Of a stretch of DNA of 39,238 nucleotides, positions 1-7,822 are shown in pieces. The translations under genes and the position numbers were made by a program. Below the pieces are notes generated by a model. It ran no database searches and was not told where the DNA came from. It worked only from the letters and a program-made list of their open reading frames with translations. Origin of the DNA: Streptomyces sp. ADI95-17 (lineage in GTDB: Bacteria; Actinomycetota; Actinomycetes; Streptomycetales; Streptomycetaceae); NCBI RefSeq assembly GCF_003846175.1, contig NZ_ML123052.1, forward strand, positions 308,340 through 347,577, read 5' to 3'. Every line of letters starts with the position of its first letter. Position 1 is the stretch's first letter.

Positions 1-1
1 C

Positions 2-1405
2 ACGGGCCAGCCGGCGGCCCTGGAGTGCGCGAAGGTCAAGGTGCCGCTGGACTACCGCGCCCCCGGGGGCCGGAAGATCGACCTCGCGATATCGCGGATC
101 AAGGCGGGCAGCACGAAGGAGCGGCGCGGCGTGCTGCTGATGAATCCCGGGGGACCGGGCGTTCAGGGGCTGACCATGCCCGCGGAGATGGAGCCGCTGC
201 TGTCGGCGGAGGTACGGGAGCGGTTCGACCTGATCGGCTTCGACCCGCGCGGGGTCGGGCAGAGTGCGCCGATCGGCTGCGGCCTGACGGACGAGGAACA
301 GGCCTTCCAGCATCCCTACACCGCAGGGACGTTCGCGAAGGACGTGGCCTGGGCCCGGACGGTGGCCGACAAGTGCTGGGCCAAGGCGGGTGACGTGCTG
401 CCGCACATCACCACCCGCAACACGGCACGGGACATGGATGTCGTCCGGGCGGCGCTGGGAGAGAGGAAGATCTCCTACTTCGGGTACTCGTACGGCACCT
501 ACCTGGGGTCCGTCTACACGCAGATGTTCCCCCAGCGCTCGGACCGGTTCGTGCTCGACAGCGCGCTCGATCCGACGCTCGCGTGGCGAGGGATGTTCCG
601 GGGATGGTCGGCGGGGGCCGAACTCGCCTTCACCCGGTGGACGGAGTGGGCCGCCGCGCGCAACGCCACGTACGGGCTGGGTCCGACTCCGGCGGAGGTC
701 CGGAAGACGTACTGGGAGCTCATCGCCCGTGCCGACCGCACACCCGTCCCGACGGAGGGCGGGGCGCTCAGTGGCGGCGCCATCCGTTCCGCGTACAACG
801 CGTTCGTCCACGTCGAGGCCGTCACCCCGTGGATCGTCGGGTTGAAGGCCGCGGCCGAGGGCGGATCGCCCGCGCCGGCCACGCTGACCGCGTCGGCGGT
901 GTCGGCCGGATCGGCCGGAACGACGGCCCCCGCCTCCGCCCCGGTCCGGTCCGCTGATGCGGGGGCCTTCACTGCGGACGTTCCGGCGGATAACCAGTCC
1001 GCCGCCGTGTGGGCAGTCTTCTGCGACGACACCCGCAGCTGGCCGCGCAACCCCGAGCAGTACCGCCGGGACGTGATCCGGGACCGAGCCACGTACCCGC
1101 TGGCCGGCGACCTGGGGGCCAACATTCAGCCGTGCGCGTTCTGGAAGTCGGCGGCAAGGGAGCCGGCCACCGTGGTGAACAACGACGTCGACGCGCTGAT
1201 CGTGCAGAACCAGTGGGACCCGCAGGCGACGCTGGCCATGGCGCAGGGCATGCGCCGGGCGCTGCACGGCGCGCGGATGATCACGGTGGCCGGCGGTGAG
1301 GGCCACGGCGTGGTGGTGGCCGGCCCGTCCTGTGCGGACGCCGACGTCACGCGGTACCTGACCACGGGCCGGCTGCCCGCGAAGGACCTGACCTGCGGCG
1401 GCTAG
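2..1405 (+). CDS. Alpha/beta hydrolase, S33 family secreted tripeptidyl aminopeptidase (5' truncated)
   Basis: The reading frame is open from base 2, and the first visible residues (LECAKVKVPLDY) match the N-terminal mature region of Streptomyces SlpD/SlpE/Tap-like exopeptidases. The true start and the expected signal peptide therefore lie left of the window. The nucleophile elbow GYSYG lies in YFGYSYGTYLG near 477-510. An oxyanion-type GGPG motif lies near 147-160. The C-terminal TAP-like lobe carries the acid in QNQWDP (about 1205) and the catalytic His in GEGHGV (about 1300). An Ala/Ser-rich insertion at about 860-985 lies in the lid region and is probably a flexible loop. The family cleaves N-terminal tri- or dipeptides from extracellular proteins. 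The family assignment is secure; the exact substrate is inferred only. Confidence 0.9.
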   Translation, partial: TGQPAALECAKVKVPLDYRAPGGRKIDLAISRIKAGSTKERRGVLLMNPGGPGVQGLTMPAEMEPLLSAEVRERFDLIGFDPRGVGQSAPIGCGLTDEEQAFQHPYTAGTFAKDVAWARTVADKCWAKAGDVLPHITTRNTARDMDVVRAALGERKISYFGYSYGTYLGSVYTQMFPQRSDRFVLDSALDPTLAWRGMFRGWSAGAELAFTRWTEWAAARNATYGLGPTPAEVRKTYWELIARADRTPVPTEGGALSGGAIRSAYNAFVHVEAVTPWIVGLKAAAEGGSPAPATLTASAVSAGSAGTTAPASAPVRSADAGAFTADVPADNQSAAVWAVFCDDTRSWPRNPEQYRRDVIRDRATYPLAGDLGANIQPCAFWKSAAREPATVVNNDVDALIVQNQWDPQATLAMAQGMRRALHGARMITVAGGEGHGVVVAGPSCADADVTRYLTTGRLPAKDLTCGG

Positions 1406-1547
1406 TGCCGTGACCGCATCGGTCGCCGGGTCGCTCAGGCTGCGATCGTGAAGATCTTGTCGTCCTTGTGGGCGGACAGGTCATCCACGATGCCATGCCG
1501 TCCGAGGGCCGTCCGGGGGCGGCCGATGGGCACCGACGACGAACGAC

Positions 1548-1592
1548 AAGCACCAGGAGGCCGCAGTCACCGACTGCGGCCTCCTGGTGCTT
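1548..1592. terminator. Strong bidirectional hairpin terminator
   Basis: Arms 1548-1567 and 1573-1592 are a perfect 20-bp inverted repeat around a 5-nt loop, beginning AAGCACCAGG and ending CCTGGTGCTT. It starts 9 bp beyond the stop of the minus-strand mannosyltransferase and lies between two convergent genes, so it can end transcripts from both sides. The TT/AA flanks are the only T-tract, which is normal for Streptomyces. Confidence 0.9.
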
Positions 1593-1600
1593 CCGCCCAG

Positions 1601-3367
1601 CTAGATCCAGGTGTCCAGCCACATCCGCTCGCGCCACGATCCGTCGGGGATCGGCGTGCCCGTGTAGATCGGCCAGAAGTAGATGAAGTTCCAGATGATC
1701 AGCAGGACCAGGACGCCCGCCCCGATCGCGCCCAGTGTCCGCCGCCGTTCGCCCGTCGGATCGCCGGAACTCAGGCCCAGTTCCTGCCCGGTCCCCGTCC
1801 CGGCCGCCGGGCCCAGCATCGCGCCGATCATCATCGTCACCGCCAGACACAGGAACGGCACGAACACGACCGCGTAGAAGAGGAAGATCGTCCGCTCCTG
1901 GTAGAGGAACCAGGGCAGCCAGCCCGCCGCCACGCCGCAGACGATCGCACCCGCCCGCCAGTCGCGCCGGAAGAACCACCGCCACAGCACGTACACCAGG
2001 GCGAAGCACGCCGCCCACCACAGCAGCGGTGTCCCGATGGCCAGCACCTCGCGCGAGCACTTGCCGGTCGCCGACGCCGCGCAGCCCTGCTGTTCCTCCC
2101 AGAAGTACGAGACCGGCCGGCCCAGCACGATCCAGCTCCACGGATTGGACTGGTAGGTGTGGCCGGACGTCAGGTTCACATGGAATTCGTAGACCTGGTA
2201 CTCGTAGTGCCACAGGCTGCGCAGCCAGTCCGGCAGCCAGGTCCAGTCGCCGCCCCGGCCGTCGGTCTGCGCCCAGTTCCGGTAGTAGCCCTTGCCGGTG
2301 ACGATCCAGCCGGTCCAGGAGACGAGGTACGTCAGGAGCGCGACCGGGACCGTCGAGACGAACGCCGGCACCAGGTCCCGCTTCAGCACCGCCAGGTACG
2401 GGCGGACCGCACCCGCGGTCCGGCGCGCGCCGACGTCCCACAGCACCGTCATCAGGCCGAAGCCGACCATGATGTACAGGCCGTTCCACTTGGTGGCGAA
2501 GGCCAGCCCCAGCATCAGGCCCGCGGTGATCCGCCAGGGCCGCCAGCCGAGCCGCAGATCCTCCGCGACCCCCGCGTCGGGGCGCAGCACCCCTTCCTCG
2601 TCGACCGGCAGCGCCGCGGCCAGTCTGCGCCGGGCCCAGTCACGGTCGATCAGCAGCGCGCCGAACGCCGCCAGCACGAAGAACATCAGCACCAGGTCGA
2701 GCAGCGCGGTCCGGCTCATCACGAAGTGCAGACCGTCCACCGCGAGCAGGGTGCCCGCCAGACAGCCCAGGAACGTCGAGCGGAACAGCCGCCGGCCGAT
2801 CCGGCACAGCATCAGCACCGACAGCGTGCCGAGCACCGCCACCATGAACCGCCAGCCGAACGGCGTGAACCCGAAGAAATGCTCACCGAGCCCGATGATC
2901 CACTTGCCGACCGGCGGGTGCACCACGTAGCCCGGGTCCACCGGGACGTCCACCTTCGACGGGTCCGCGAGGATCAGCTTGTCGATGTCCTTGGGCCAGT
3001 CGCCCTCGTACCCCTGATTGATCAGGGCCCAGGAGTCCTTGGCGTAGTACGTCTCGTCGAATATCAGCGCGTGCGGGCTGCCCAGATTCCAGAACCGCAG
3101 CAGCCCGGCGACCAGCGCCACGAGCAGCGGACCGCCCCACGCCGACCACCGCACCAGGCGATCGGCCATCGGCGGGGAGATCCCGAGCACCGCCCACAAC
3201 TGGATGCCGGGCCTGGTGTAGGGCGGGACAAGCCGCTCGCGCAGCCCGATCCCGGGCCGGGGCGAATGGCCGAAGCGGCGCAGCCGCTGCTGCCAGGAGG
3301 CCGGATCTTCGCCGTGCGGTTCCCCGGCGTCTTGGCCCTGTCGGGCTTCGGGCGCAGTACTCGTCAC
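1601..3367 (-). CDS. pmt: Dolichyl-phosphate-mannose--protein mannosyltransferase (GT39)
   Basis: This is an integral membrane protein of 588 aa. It transfers mannose from polyprenyl-phosphate-mannose to Ser/Thr of exported proteins. The first luminal loop carries the GT39 acidic pair in IFDETYYAKDSW, after a first membrane segment (LLVALVAGLLRFWNLG). A second extracytoplasmic segment contains the GHTYQSNPWSW region typical of PMTs. About ten hydrophobic helices follow, and the protein ends in the WxxR-like tail SWRERMWLDTWI. The GTG start at 3367 is preferred over an upstream ATG that would overlap rsmI, because TACGAT lies 6 nt before it, giving a leaderless start. The S. coelicolor homologue is required for phage phiC31 infection and for glycosylation of secreted proteins (established knowledge). 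It is divergent from rsmI. Confidence 0.93.
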   Translation of the reverse strand: MTSTAPEARQGQDAGEPHGEDPASWQQRLRRFGHSPRPGIGLRERLVPPYTRPGIQLWAVLGISPPMADRLVRWSAWGGPLLVALVAGLLRFWNLGSPHALIFDETYYAKDSWALINQGYEGDWPKDIDKLILADPSKVDVPVDPGYVVHPPVGKWIIGLGEHFFGFTPFGWRFMVAVLGTLSVLMLCRIGRRLFRSTFLGCLAGTLLAVDGLHFVMSRTALLDLVLMFFVLAAFGALLIDRDWARRRLAAALPVDEEGVLRPDAGVAEDLRLGWRPWRITAGLMLGLAFATKWNGLYIMVGFGLMTVLWDVGARRTAGAVRPYLAVLKRDLVPAFVSTVPVALLTYLVSWTGWIVTGKGYYRNWAQTDGRGGDWTWLPDWLRSLWHYEYQVYEFHVNLTSGHTYQSNPWSWIVLGRPVSYFWEEQQGCAASATGKCSREVLAIGTPLLWWAACFALVYVLWRWFFRRDWRAGAIVCGVAAGWLPWFLYQERTIFLFYAVVFVPFLCLAVTMMIGAMLGPAAGTGTGQELGLSSGDPTGERRRTLGAIGAGVLVLLIIWNFIYFWPIYTGTPIPDGSWRERMWLDTWI

Positions 3368-3373
3368 CGCGCC

Positions 3374-3379
3374 ATCGTA
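3374..3379 (-). promoter_or_regulatory. -10 element TACGAT for leaderless pmt transcript
   Basis: On the minus strand TACGAT is followed by 6 nt and then the GTG at 3367-3365. This spacing places the transcription start at or next to the start codon. No Shine-Dalgarno sequence precedes the GTG. No convincing -35 is visible. Confidence 0.55.
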
Positions 3380-3429
3380 GGGAACGCATCTGTGCGAGCG
3401 CCGTCGCCCGTGCTGGGAGGATGGCACTT

Positions 3430-4317
3430 GTGACTGGAACGACTGGAACGCTGGTACTCGCAGGAACCCCCATCGGCGATGTGGCGGACGCCCCGCCGCG
3501 GCTCGCCGCCGAGCTGGAGACGGCGGACGTCGTCGCCGCCGAGGACACCCGCAGGCTGCGCCGCCTCACTCAGGCGCTCGGCATCCACACCACGGGGCGG
3601 GTCGTCTCCTACTTCGAGGGCAACGAGTCGGCCCGTACGCCCGAACTCGTCGAGGCGCTGATCGGCGGCGCCCGCGTGCTGCTGGTCACGGACGCCGGGA
3701 TGCCGTCCGTCTCGGACCCCGGTTACCGGCTGGTGGCCGCCGCCGTGGAGAAGGACATCAAGGTCACCGCGGTGCCCGGCCCGTCCGCCGTGCTCACCGC
3801 GCTCGCCCTGTCCGCGCTGCCCGTCGACCGCTTCTGCTTCGAGGGCTTCCTGCCGCGCAAGGCGGGCGAACGGCTCGGCCGGCTCCGCGAGGTCGCCGAC
3901 GAGCGCCGCACCATGGTCTTCTTCGAGGCCCCGCACCGCCTCGACGACACCCTCGCCGCGATGGCCGAGGTCTTCGGCGCCGACCGCCGGGCGGCCGTGT
4001 GCCGGGAGCTGACCAAGACGTACGAGGAAGTGAAGCGCGGCCCGCTGGGCGAACTGGCGGCGTGGGCGGCCGAAGGCGTACGCGGCGAGATCACCGTCGT
4101 CGTCGAGGGCGCGGCCGACTCCGGACCCGAGGAACTGGACGCCGAGGAGCTGGTACGCAGGGTGCGGGTGCGCGAGGAGGCGGGGGAGCGGCGCAAGGAG
4201 GCCATCGCCGCGGTCGCCGCGGACGCGGGTCTGCCCAAGCGCGAGGTGTTCGACGCGGTCGTCGCGGCAAAGAACGCGGAGCGGACCGCCCCCGCGAAGG
4301 GCAAAGGACTATCGTGA
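3430..4317 (+). CDS. rsmI: 16S rRNA (cytidine-1402-2'-O)-methyltransferase
   Basis: This SAM-dependent enzyme makes 2'-O-methyl-C1402 in the ribosomal P site. It has the tetrapyrrole-methylase fold: the N-terminal GTLVLAGTPIGD strand, AAEDTRRLRRL, the VLLVTDAGMPSVSDPG loop and AVPGPSAVLTALALS are diagnostic of RsmI. The C-terminal tail (KEAIAAVAADAGLPKREVFDAVV) is the usual RsmI HTH-like extension. The GTG at 3430 is chosen because GGGAGG at 3415-3420 sits 9 nt before it. The in-frame ATG at 3421 directly abuts that same sequence, which is too close for ribosome binding. At 295 aa the length is normal. It is divergent from pmt across 62 bp. Confidence 0.95.
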   Translation: MTGTTGTLVLAGTPIGDVADAPPRLAAELETADVVAAEDTRRLRRLTQALGIHTTGRVVSYFEGNESARTPELVEALIGGARVLLVTDAGMPSVSDPGYRLVAAAVEKDIKVTAVPGPSAVLTALALSALPVDRFCFEGFLPRKAGERLGRLREVADERRTMVFFEAPHRLDDTLAAMAEVFGADRRAAVCRELTKTYEEVKRGPLGELAAWAAEGVRGEITVVVEGAADSGPEELDAEELVRRVRVREEAGERRKEAIAAVAADAGLPKREVFDAVVAAKNAERTAPAKGKGLS

Positions 4318-4438
4318 AAAGCAAAGCGAGAGCCGCGCACCGGGCTTTTCTGCCACGAGATGGCCAAAAGCGCTCCAACAGTCGACAGGGTCCGATGCGC
4401 TCCTGCCGGTAAGGGCGTCCACTGGTCAGGGACGCATT

Positions 4439-4476
4439 CTCCGGAACGTTTGTCCGGAGTGCCTGTCCGGCGGACA
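4439..4476. repeat. Paired inverted repeats upstream of zinc-ribbon gene
   Basis: CTCCGGA (4439-4445) and TCCGGAG (4453-4459) form 7-bp arms. Immediately downstream TGTCCG-G-CGGACA (4464-4476) is a second perfect palindrome. TGTCCGG is directly repeated at 4451 and 4464. The block lies 12-49 bp before the ATG at 4488 and could be an operator or a leader structure. Confidence 0.45.
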
Positions 4477-4487
4477 AAGGAGCGGGC

Positions 4488-4859
4488 ATGAGCGAGATCG
4501 CAGAAACCACCGCGCACGAGGCGTACGCATTCGCCTGCATGAGGTGTGGACACGGCTGGGAACAGGCCTTCGAAATAGAGCACCACGTCGACGGCTCCAA
4601 CAACGCTTTCGTCATCTACAAGGCGGACGGGGAACGGGTGCCCTCGCCCCTTTCCCGGCCCACTTGCACGAACTGCGGCGGACACGTGGTCCGGATCATG
4701 CGGGCCGGCCGGGTCTCGACCGTCCAGCAGCTGCTCCACAACCCCAAGCCGGCGCGGTCGGCGATCCAGGACGGCGAGGCCGACGCGGCCGCCGCCCCCG
4801 CGGAGACCGGACACCACTGGCACCTGTCCGACCTGCTGCACCCCTTCCACCGGAGGTAG
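4488..4859 (+). CDS. Small conserved zinc-ribbon protein of unknown function
   Basis: This 123-aa protein has two CxxC knuckles, CMRC near residue 17 and CTNC near residue 61, separated by about 40 residues. That layout suggests a structural zinc-ribbon. The rest is soluble with no membrane segment, and the C-terminus is His-rich (GHHWHLSDLLHPFHRR). An AAAGGAG ribosome site precedes the ATG. I recognise it as a Streptomyces-conserved hypothetical but cannot assign a function. It lies between rsmI and tatD with its own 170-bp upstream region containing palindromes, so it is probably separately transcribed. Confidence 0.8.
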   Translation: MSEIAETTAHEAYAFACMRCGHGWEQAFEIEHHVDGSNNAFVIYKADGERVPSPLSRPTCTNCGGHVVRIMRAGRVSTVQQLLHNPKPARSAIQDGEADAAAAPAETGHHWHLSDLLHPFHRR

Positions 4860-4886
4860 GCGCCCCTTCGGCCGGAGGCGGGCGCC
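4859..4886 (+). terminator. Hairpin at the stop of the zinc-ribbon gene
   Basis: GGCGCCC (4859-4865) pairs with GGGCGCC (4880-4886) around a 14-nt loop. The first base overlaps the TAG stop. The 7-bp all-GC stem lacks a T-tract, so it is a plausible but unproven terminator before tatD. Confidence 0.45.
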
Positions 4887-4928
4887 CGGCTCCGCCGCGG
4901 CCCGTCCGGGCGCACCGGTGGCTCCTCG

Positions 4929-4934
4929 TACGAT
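4929..4934 (+). promoter_or_regulatory. -10 element TACGAT for leaderless tatD transcript
   Basis: TACGAT ends 7 nt before the ATG at 4942, and no Shine-Dalgarno sequence is present. This is the typical geometry of a leaderless Streptomyces mRNA and fixes the start choice. Confidence 0.6.
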
Positions 4935-4941
4935 CGTCGTC

Positions 4942-5808
4942 ATGAGCCGTACCGAAGCCCCACCGCTGCCCGAACCCCTCCGGGTACCGGTCGCCGATTC
5001 GCACACCCACCTGGACATGCAGGACGCGACCGTCGAGGAGGGCCTGGCCAGGGCCGCCGCGGTCAATGTGACCACCGTGGTCCAGGTGGGATGCGACGTG
5101 GCCGGTTCGCGATGGGCCGCCGAGACCGCCGCCGCGCACCCGAACGTGCACGCGGCGGTCGCCCTGCACCCCAACGAGGCACCACGCATCGTGCACGGCG
5201 ACCCCGACGGCTGGTCGCGCCAGGGCGCGCGGGAGGGCGGTGGGCAGGCGGCGCTGCACGAGGCGCTCGCGGAGATCGACGCGCTGGCCGCACTCGACCA
5301 CGTACGCGGTGTCGGCGAGACCGGGCTGGACTGCTTCCGTACCGGCCCCGAGGGCATGGACGCCCAGGAGGAGTCCTTCCGGGCCCACATCGAGATCGCC
5401 AAACGGCACGGCAAGGCGCTGGTCATCCACGACCGCGAGGCGCACGCGGACGTGCTGCGGATCCTCGCCGACGCGGGCGCCCCGGAACGCACCGTGTTCC
5501 ACTGCTACTCCGGCGACGCCGACATGGCCCGGATCTGCGCGGACGCCGGGTACTTCATGTCCTTCGCCGGCAACGTCACCTTCAAGAACGCCCAGCCGCT
5601 GCGGGACGCCCTGGCCGTGGCCCCGACGGAACTGGTCCTGGTCGAGACGGACGCCCCGTTCCTGACCCCCGCCCCGTACCGGGGGCGGCCCAACGCGCCT
5701 TACCTCATCCCCGTCACCCTGCGGGCCATGGCGGCGGTGAAGGGCCTGGACGAGGACACCCTGGCGTCGGCCGTCTTCGACAACACCGCCAGGGCCTTCG
5801 ACTACTGA
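4942..5808 (+). CDS. tatD: TatD-family metal-dependent DNase
   Basis: This 288-aa TIM-barrel amidohydrolase shows the full TatD metal site. It has the HxH motif in ADSHTHLDM, the Glu in GVGETGLDCFR, a His in ALVIHDREAH, a His in FHCYSGD and the Asp in LVETDAPFLTP. The family are 3'-5' exonucleases or deoxyribonucleases implicated in DNA quality control. The ATG at 4942 is taken over an upstream in-frame GTG at 4918 because it has leaderless promoter spacing and removes a non-conserved N-terminal extension. rsmA follows after only 30 bp. In many actinobacteria an rpf gene lies between them; here it is absent. Confidence 0.94.
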   Translation: MSRTEAPPLPEPLRVPVADSHTHLDMQDATVEEGLARAAAVNVTTVVQVGCDVAGSRWAAETAAAHPNVHAAVALHPNEAPRIVHGDPDGWSRQGAREGGGQAALHEALAEIDALAALDHVRGVGETGLDCFRTGPEGMDAQEESFRAHIEIAKRHGKALVIHDREAHADVLRILADAGAPERTVFHCYSGDADMARICADAGYFMSFAGNVTFKNAQPLRDALAVAPTELVLVETDAPFLTPAPYRGRPNAPYLIPVTLRAMAAVKGLDEDTLASAVFDNTARAFDY

Positions 5809-5826
5809 CCGCGGCGGCCGTCGCCG

Positions 5827-5832
5827 TAGGCT
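5827..5832 (+). promoter_or_regulatory. -10 element TAGGCT for leaderless rsmA transcript
   Basis: TAGGCT lies 6 nt before the GTG at 5839, and there is no ribosome-binding site. This suggests rsmA-ispE has its own leaderless promoter in addition to any read-through from tatD. Confidence 0.6.
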
Positions 5833-5838
5833 TACCGG

Positions 5839-6747
5839 GTGAGCACCACTGAGCCCGACGCCCTCCTGGGCCCCGCAGACATCCGCGAGCTGGCCGCCGA
5901 GCTGGGCGTACGCCCGACCAAGCAGCGCGGCCAGAACTTCGTCATCGACGCCAATACGGTCCGCCGGATCGTACGGACGGCGGAGGTCCGGCCGGACGAC
6001 GTCGTCGTCGAGGTCGGCCCGGGGCTCGGCTCGCTGACCCTGGCGCTGCTGGAGGCGGCGGACCGGGTCGTCGCCGTCGAGATCGACGACGTGCTGGCGG
6101 GCGCGCTGCCGGCCACCGTCGCCGCCCGGATGCCGGGGCGGGCCGACCGGTTCGCCCTGGTGCACTCCGACGCGATGCTGGTCCGGGAACTGCCCGGACC
6201 GGCGCCGACCGCGCTGGTCGCGAACCTTCCGTACAACGTCGCCGTGCCGGTCCTGCTGACGATGCTGGAGCGCTTCCCGTCCATCGAGCGCACCCTCGTC
6301 ATGGTCCAGGCCGAGGTCGCCGACCGGCTGGCCGCACGGCCGGGCAACAAGGTCTACGGCGTGCCGTCGGTGAAGGCCAACTGGTACGCGGACGTCAAGC
6401 GTGCCGGCTCCATCGGCCGCAACGTCTTCTGGCCCGCCCCGAACGTCGACTCCGGCCTGGTCTCCCTGGTCCGGCGCACCGAGCCGATCGCGACGAGCGC
6501 GAGCCGGACCGAGGTCTTCGCGGTCGTCGACGCCGCCTTCGCCCAGCGCCGCAAGACCCTGCGGGCCGCCCTGGCCGGCTGGGCCGGCTCCGCACCCGCC
6601 GCCGAGGCGGCCCTGGTCGCCGCCGGAATCTCCCCGCAGGCCCGCGGCGAGTCACTGACCGTCGAGGAGTTCGCCGCCATCGCCGAGAACAAGCCGGCCG
6701 GGACCTCCGGGGCTGCCGGGAACGAGCCCTCGGGGAGTGGCGAGTGA
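5839..6747 (+). CDS. rsmA: 16S rRNA (adenine-1518/1519-N6)-dimethyltransferase
   Basis: RsmA (KsgA) dimethylates two adjacent adenines in helix 45 of 16S rRNA during late 30S assembly. Its loss gives kasugamycin resistance. Motifs are the N-terminal KQRGQNFVID, the SAM-binding VVEVGPGLGSLT, the acidic VEIDD after motif II and the catalytic NLPYN tetrad. The C-terminal FAQRRKTLRAAL helix is present. At 302 aa it has a short Gly/Ser-rich tail typical of Streptomyces orthologues. The stop overlaps the start of ispE (GTGA at 6744-6747), so the two are translationally coupled. Confidence 0.96.
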   Translation: MSTTEPDALLGPADIRELAAELGVRPTKQRGQNFVIDANTVRRIVRTAEVRPDDVVVEVGPGLGSLTLALLEAADRVVAVEIDDVLAGALPATVAARMPGRADRFALVHSDAMLVRELPGPAPTALVANLPYNVAVPVLLTMLERFPSIERTLVMVQAEVADRLAARPGNKVYGVPSVKANWYADVKRAGSIGRNVFWPAPNVDSGLVSLVRRTEPIATSASRTEVFAVVDAAFAQRRKTLRAALAGWAGSAPAAEAALVAAGISPQARGESLTVEEFAAIAENKPAGTSGAAGNEPSGSGE

Positions 6748-7637
6748 GCGTCACCGTCCGCGTACCCGCCAAGGTCAACGTCCAGCTCGCGGTCGGCGCC
6801 CCGCGCCCCGACGGCTTCCACGACCTGGCCAATGTCTTCCTCGCCGTCGGCCTGTACGACGAGGTCACCGTCACCCCCGCCGACGGGCTGCGCATCACCT
6901 GCTCCGGCCCGGACGCCGCGCAGGTACCGCTGGACGCGACCAACCTCGCCGCCCGCGCCGCGATCGCGCTGGCCGAGCGGCACGGCATCGCACCCGATGT
7001 GCACATCCACATCGCCAAGGACATCCCCGTCGCCGGAGGCATGGCGGGCGGCAGCGCCGACGGCGCGGCCGCGCTGCTGGCCTGCGACGCGCTCTGGTCC
7101 ACCGGCGCCACCCGGGACGAGCTCCTCGCGATCTGCGCCGAGCTGGGCAGCGACGTCCCGTTCAGCCTGGTCGGGGGCGCCGCCCTCGGCACCGGACGCG
7201 GTGAGCGGCTCACCCCGATCGAGGCCGGCTCCGCCTTCCACTGGGTCTTCGCGGTCGCCGACGGCGGGCTCTCCACCCCGGCCGTCTACGGCGAGTTCGA
7301 CCGGCTGACGGCGGACACCGACGTCCCCGAGCCGGAAGCCTCCCCCGCGCTCCTCGACGCCCTGCGCACCGGCGACGCCACCGCGCTCGCCGCGGCCCTC
7401 TCCAACGACCTCCAGCCCGCCGCGCTCTCCCTGCGCCCCTCACTCGCCGACACCCTCGCCGCGGGCACCGCGGCGGGCGCCCTGGCCGCCCTGGTCTCCG
7501 GCTCCGGACCCACCACCGCGTTCCTGGTGGCGGACGAGGAGTCGGCCCGGAAGGTCGCCGAGGCCCTGCTCACCTCCGGCACCTGCCGCAACGCACGGAC
7601 GGCGGTGTCCCCGGCGCCGGGGGCCACGGTCGTCTGA
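6744..7637 (+). CDS. ispE: 4-diphosphocytidyl-2-C-methyl-D-erythritol kinase
   Basis: This GHMP-family kinase phosphorylates CDP-ME in the MEP pathway to isoprenoids. The N-terminal VRVPAKVNVQLAVG contains the substrate-binding Lys. The ATP-binding loop is PVAGGMAGGSADGAAAL, with the Asp equivalent in AELGSDVPF. The C-terminal GHMP motif is ALVSGSGPTTAFLV. At 297 aa it is full length. The GTG start overlaps the rsmA stop by 4 nt. The tatD-rsmA-ispE order is conserved across actinobacteria. An 11-bp hairpin follows immediately. Confidence 0.96.
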   Translation: MSVTVRVPAKVNVQLAVGAPRPDGFHDLANVFLAVGLYDEVTVTPADGLRITCSGPDAAQVPLDATNLAARAAIALAERHGIAPDVHIHIAKDIPVAGGMAGGSADGAAALLACDALWSTGATRDELLAICAELGSDVPFSLVGGAALGTGRGERLTPIEAGSAFHWVFAVADGGLSTPAVYGEFDRLTADTDVPEPEASPALLDALRTGDATALAAALSNDLQPAALSLRPSLADTLAAGTAAGALAALVSGSGPTTAFLVADEESARKVAEALLTSGTCRNARTAVSPAPGATVV

Positions 7638-7641
7638 CGGC

Positions 7642-7676
7642 GCCTGCCGCTACCGGCCGTAGTGATAGCGGCAGGC
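7642..7676 (+). terminator. Hairpin terminator after ispE
   Basis: GCCTGCCGCTA (7642-7652) and TAGCGGCAGGC (7666-7676) form a perfect 11-bp stem with a 13-nt loop, 4 nt after the ispE stop. Confidence 0.8.
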
Positions 7677-7708
7677 AACGATGCGTACCTCGTCCTCCCG
7701 GTGTGAGC

Positions 7709-7736
7709 CCCTGTACAGGAGGCCGTACGTACAGGG
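7709..7736. repeat. Inverted repeat in the leader of the ABC-F gene
   Basis: CCCTGTAC (7709-7716) and GTACAGGG (7729-7736) are perfect 8-bp arms 12 nt apart. The repeat lies about 90 bp before the ABC-F ATG, so it may be an operator or a leader hairpin. An AGGAGG-like sequence (CAGGAGG, 7716-7722) falls between the arms. Confidence 0.45.
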
Positions 7737-7822
7737 CGCCGGGAAGGCAAGGCACCCGCGAGTCCCCGTCTCCGGAGCCCCGTACCCTGGGAAGCCGATC
7801 GATCCCCCGGGGCAGGAGTGAA

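Noticed and set aside
3421..3429. ATG at 3421 as the rsmI start
   Set aside because: The only ribosome-binding sequence directly abuts it; the GTG at 3430 has normal spacing.
1448..3433. 661-codon plus-strand frame opposite pmt
   Set aside because: Its composition is Arg/Gln/Pro-rich without domains; the minus strand encodes a clear mannosyltransferase.
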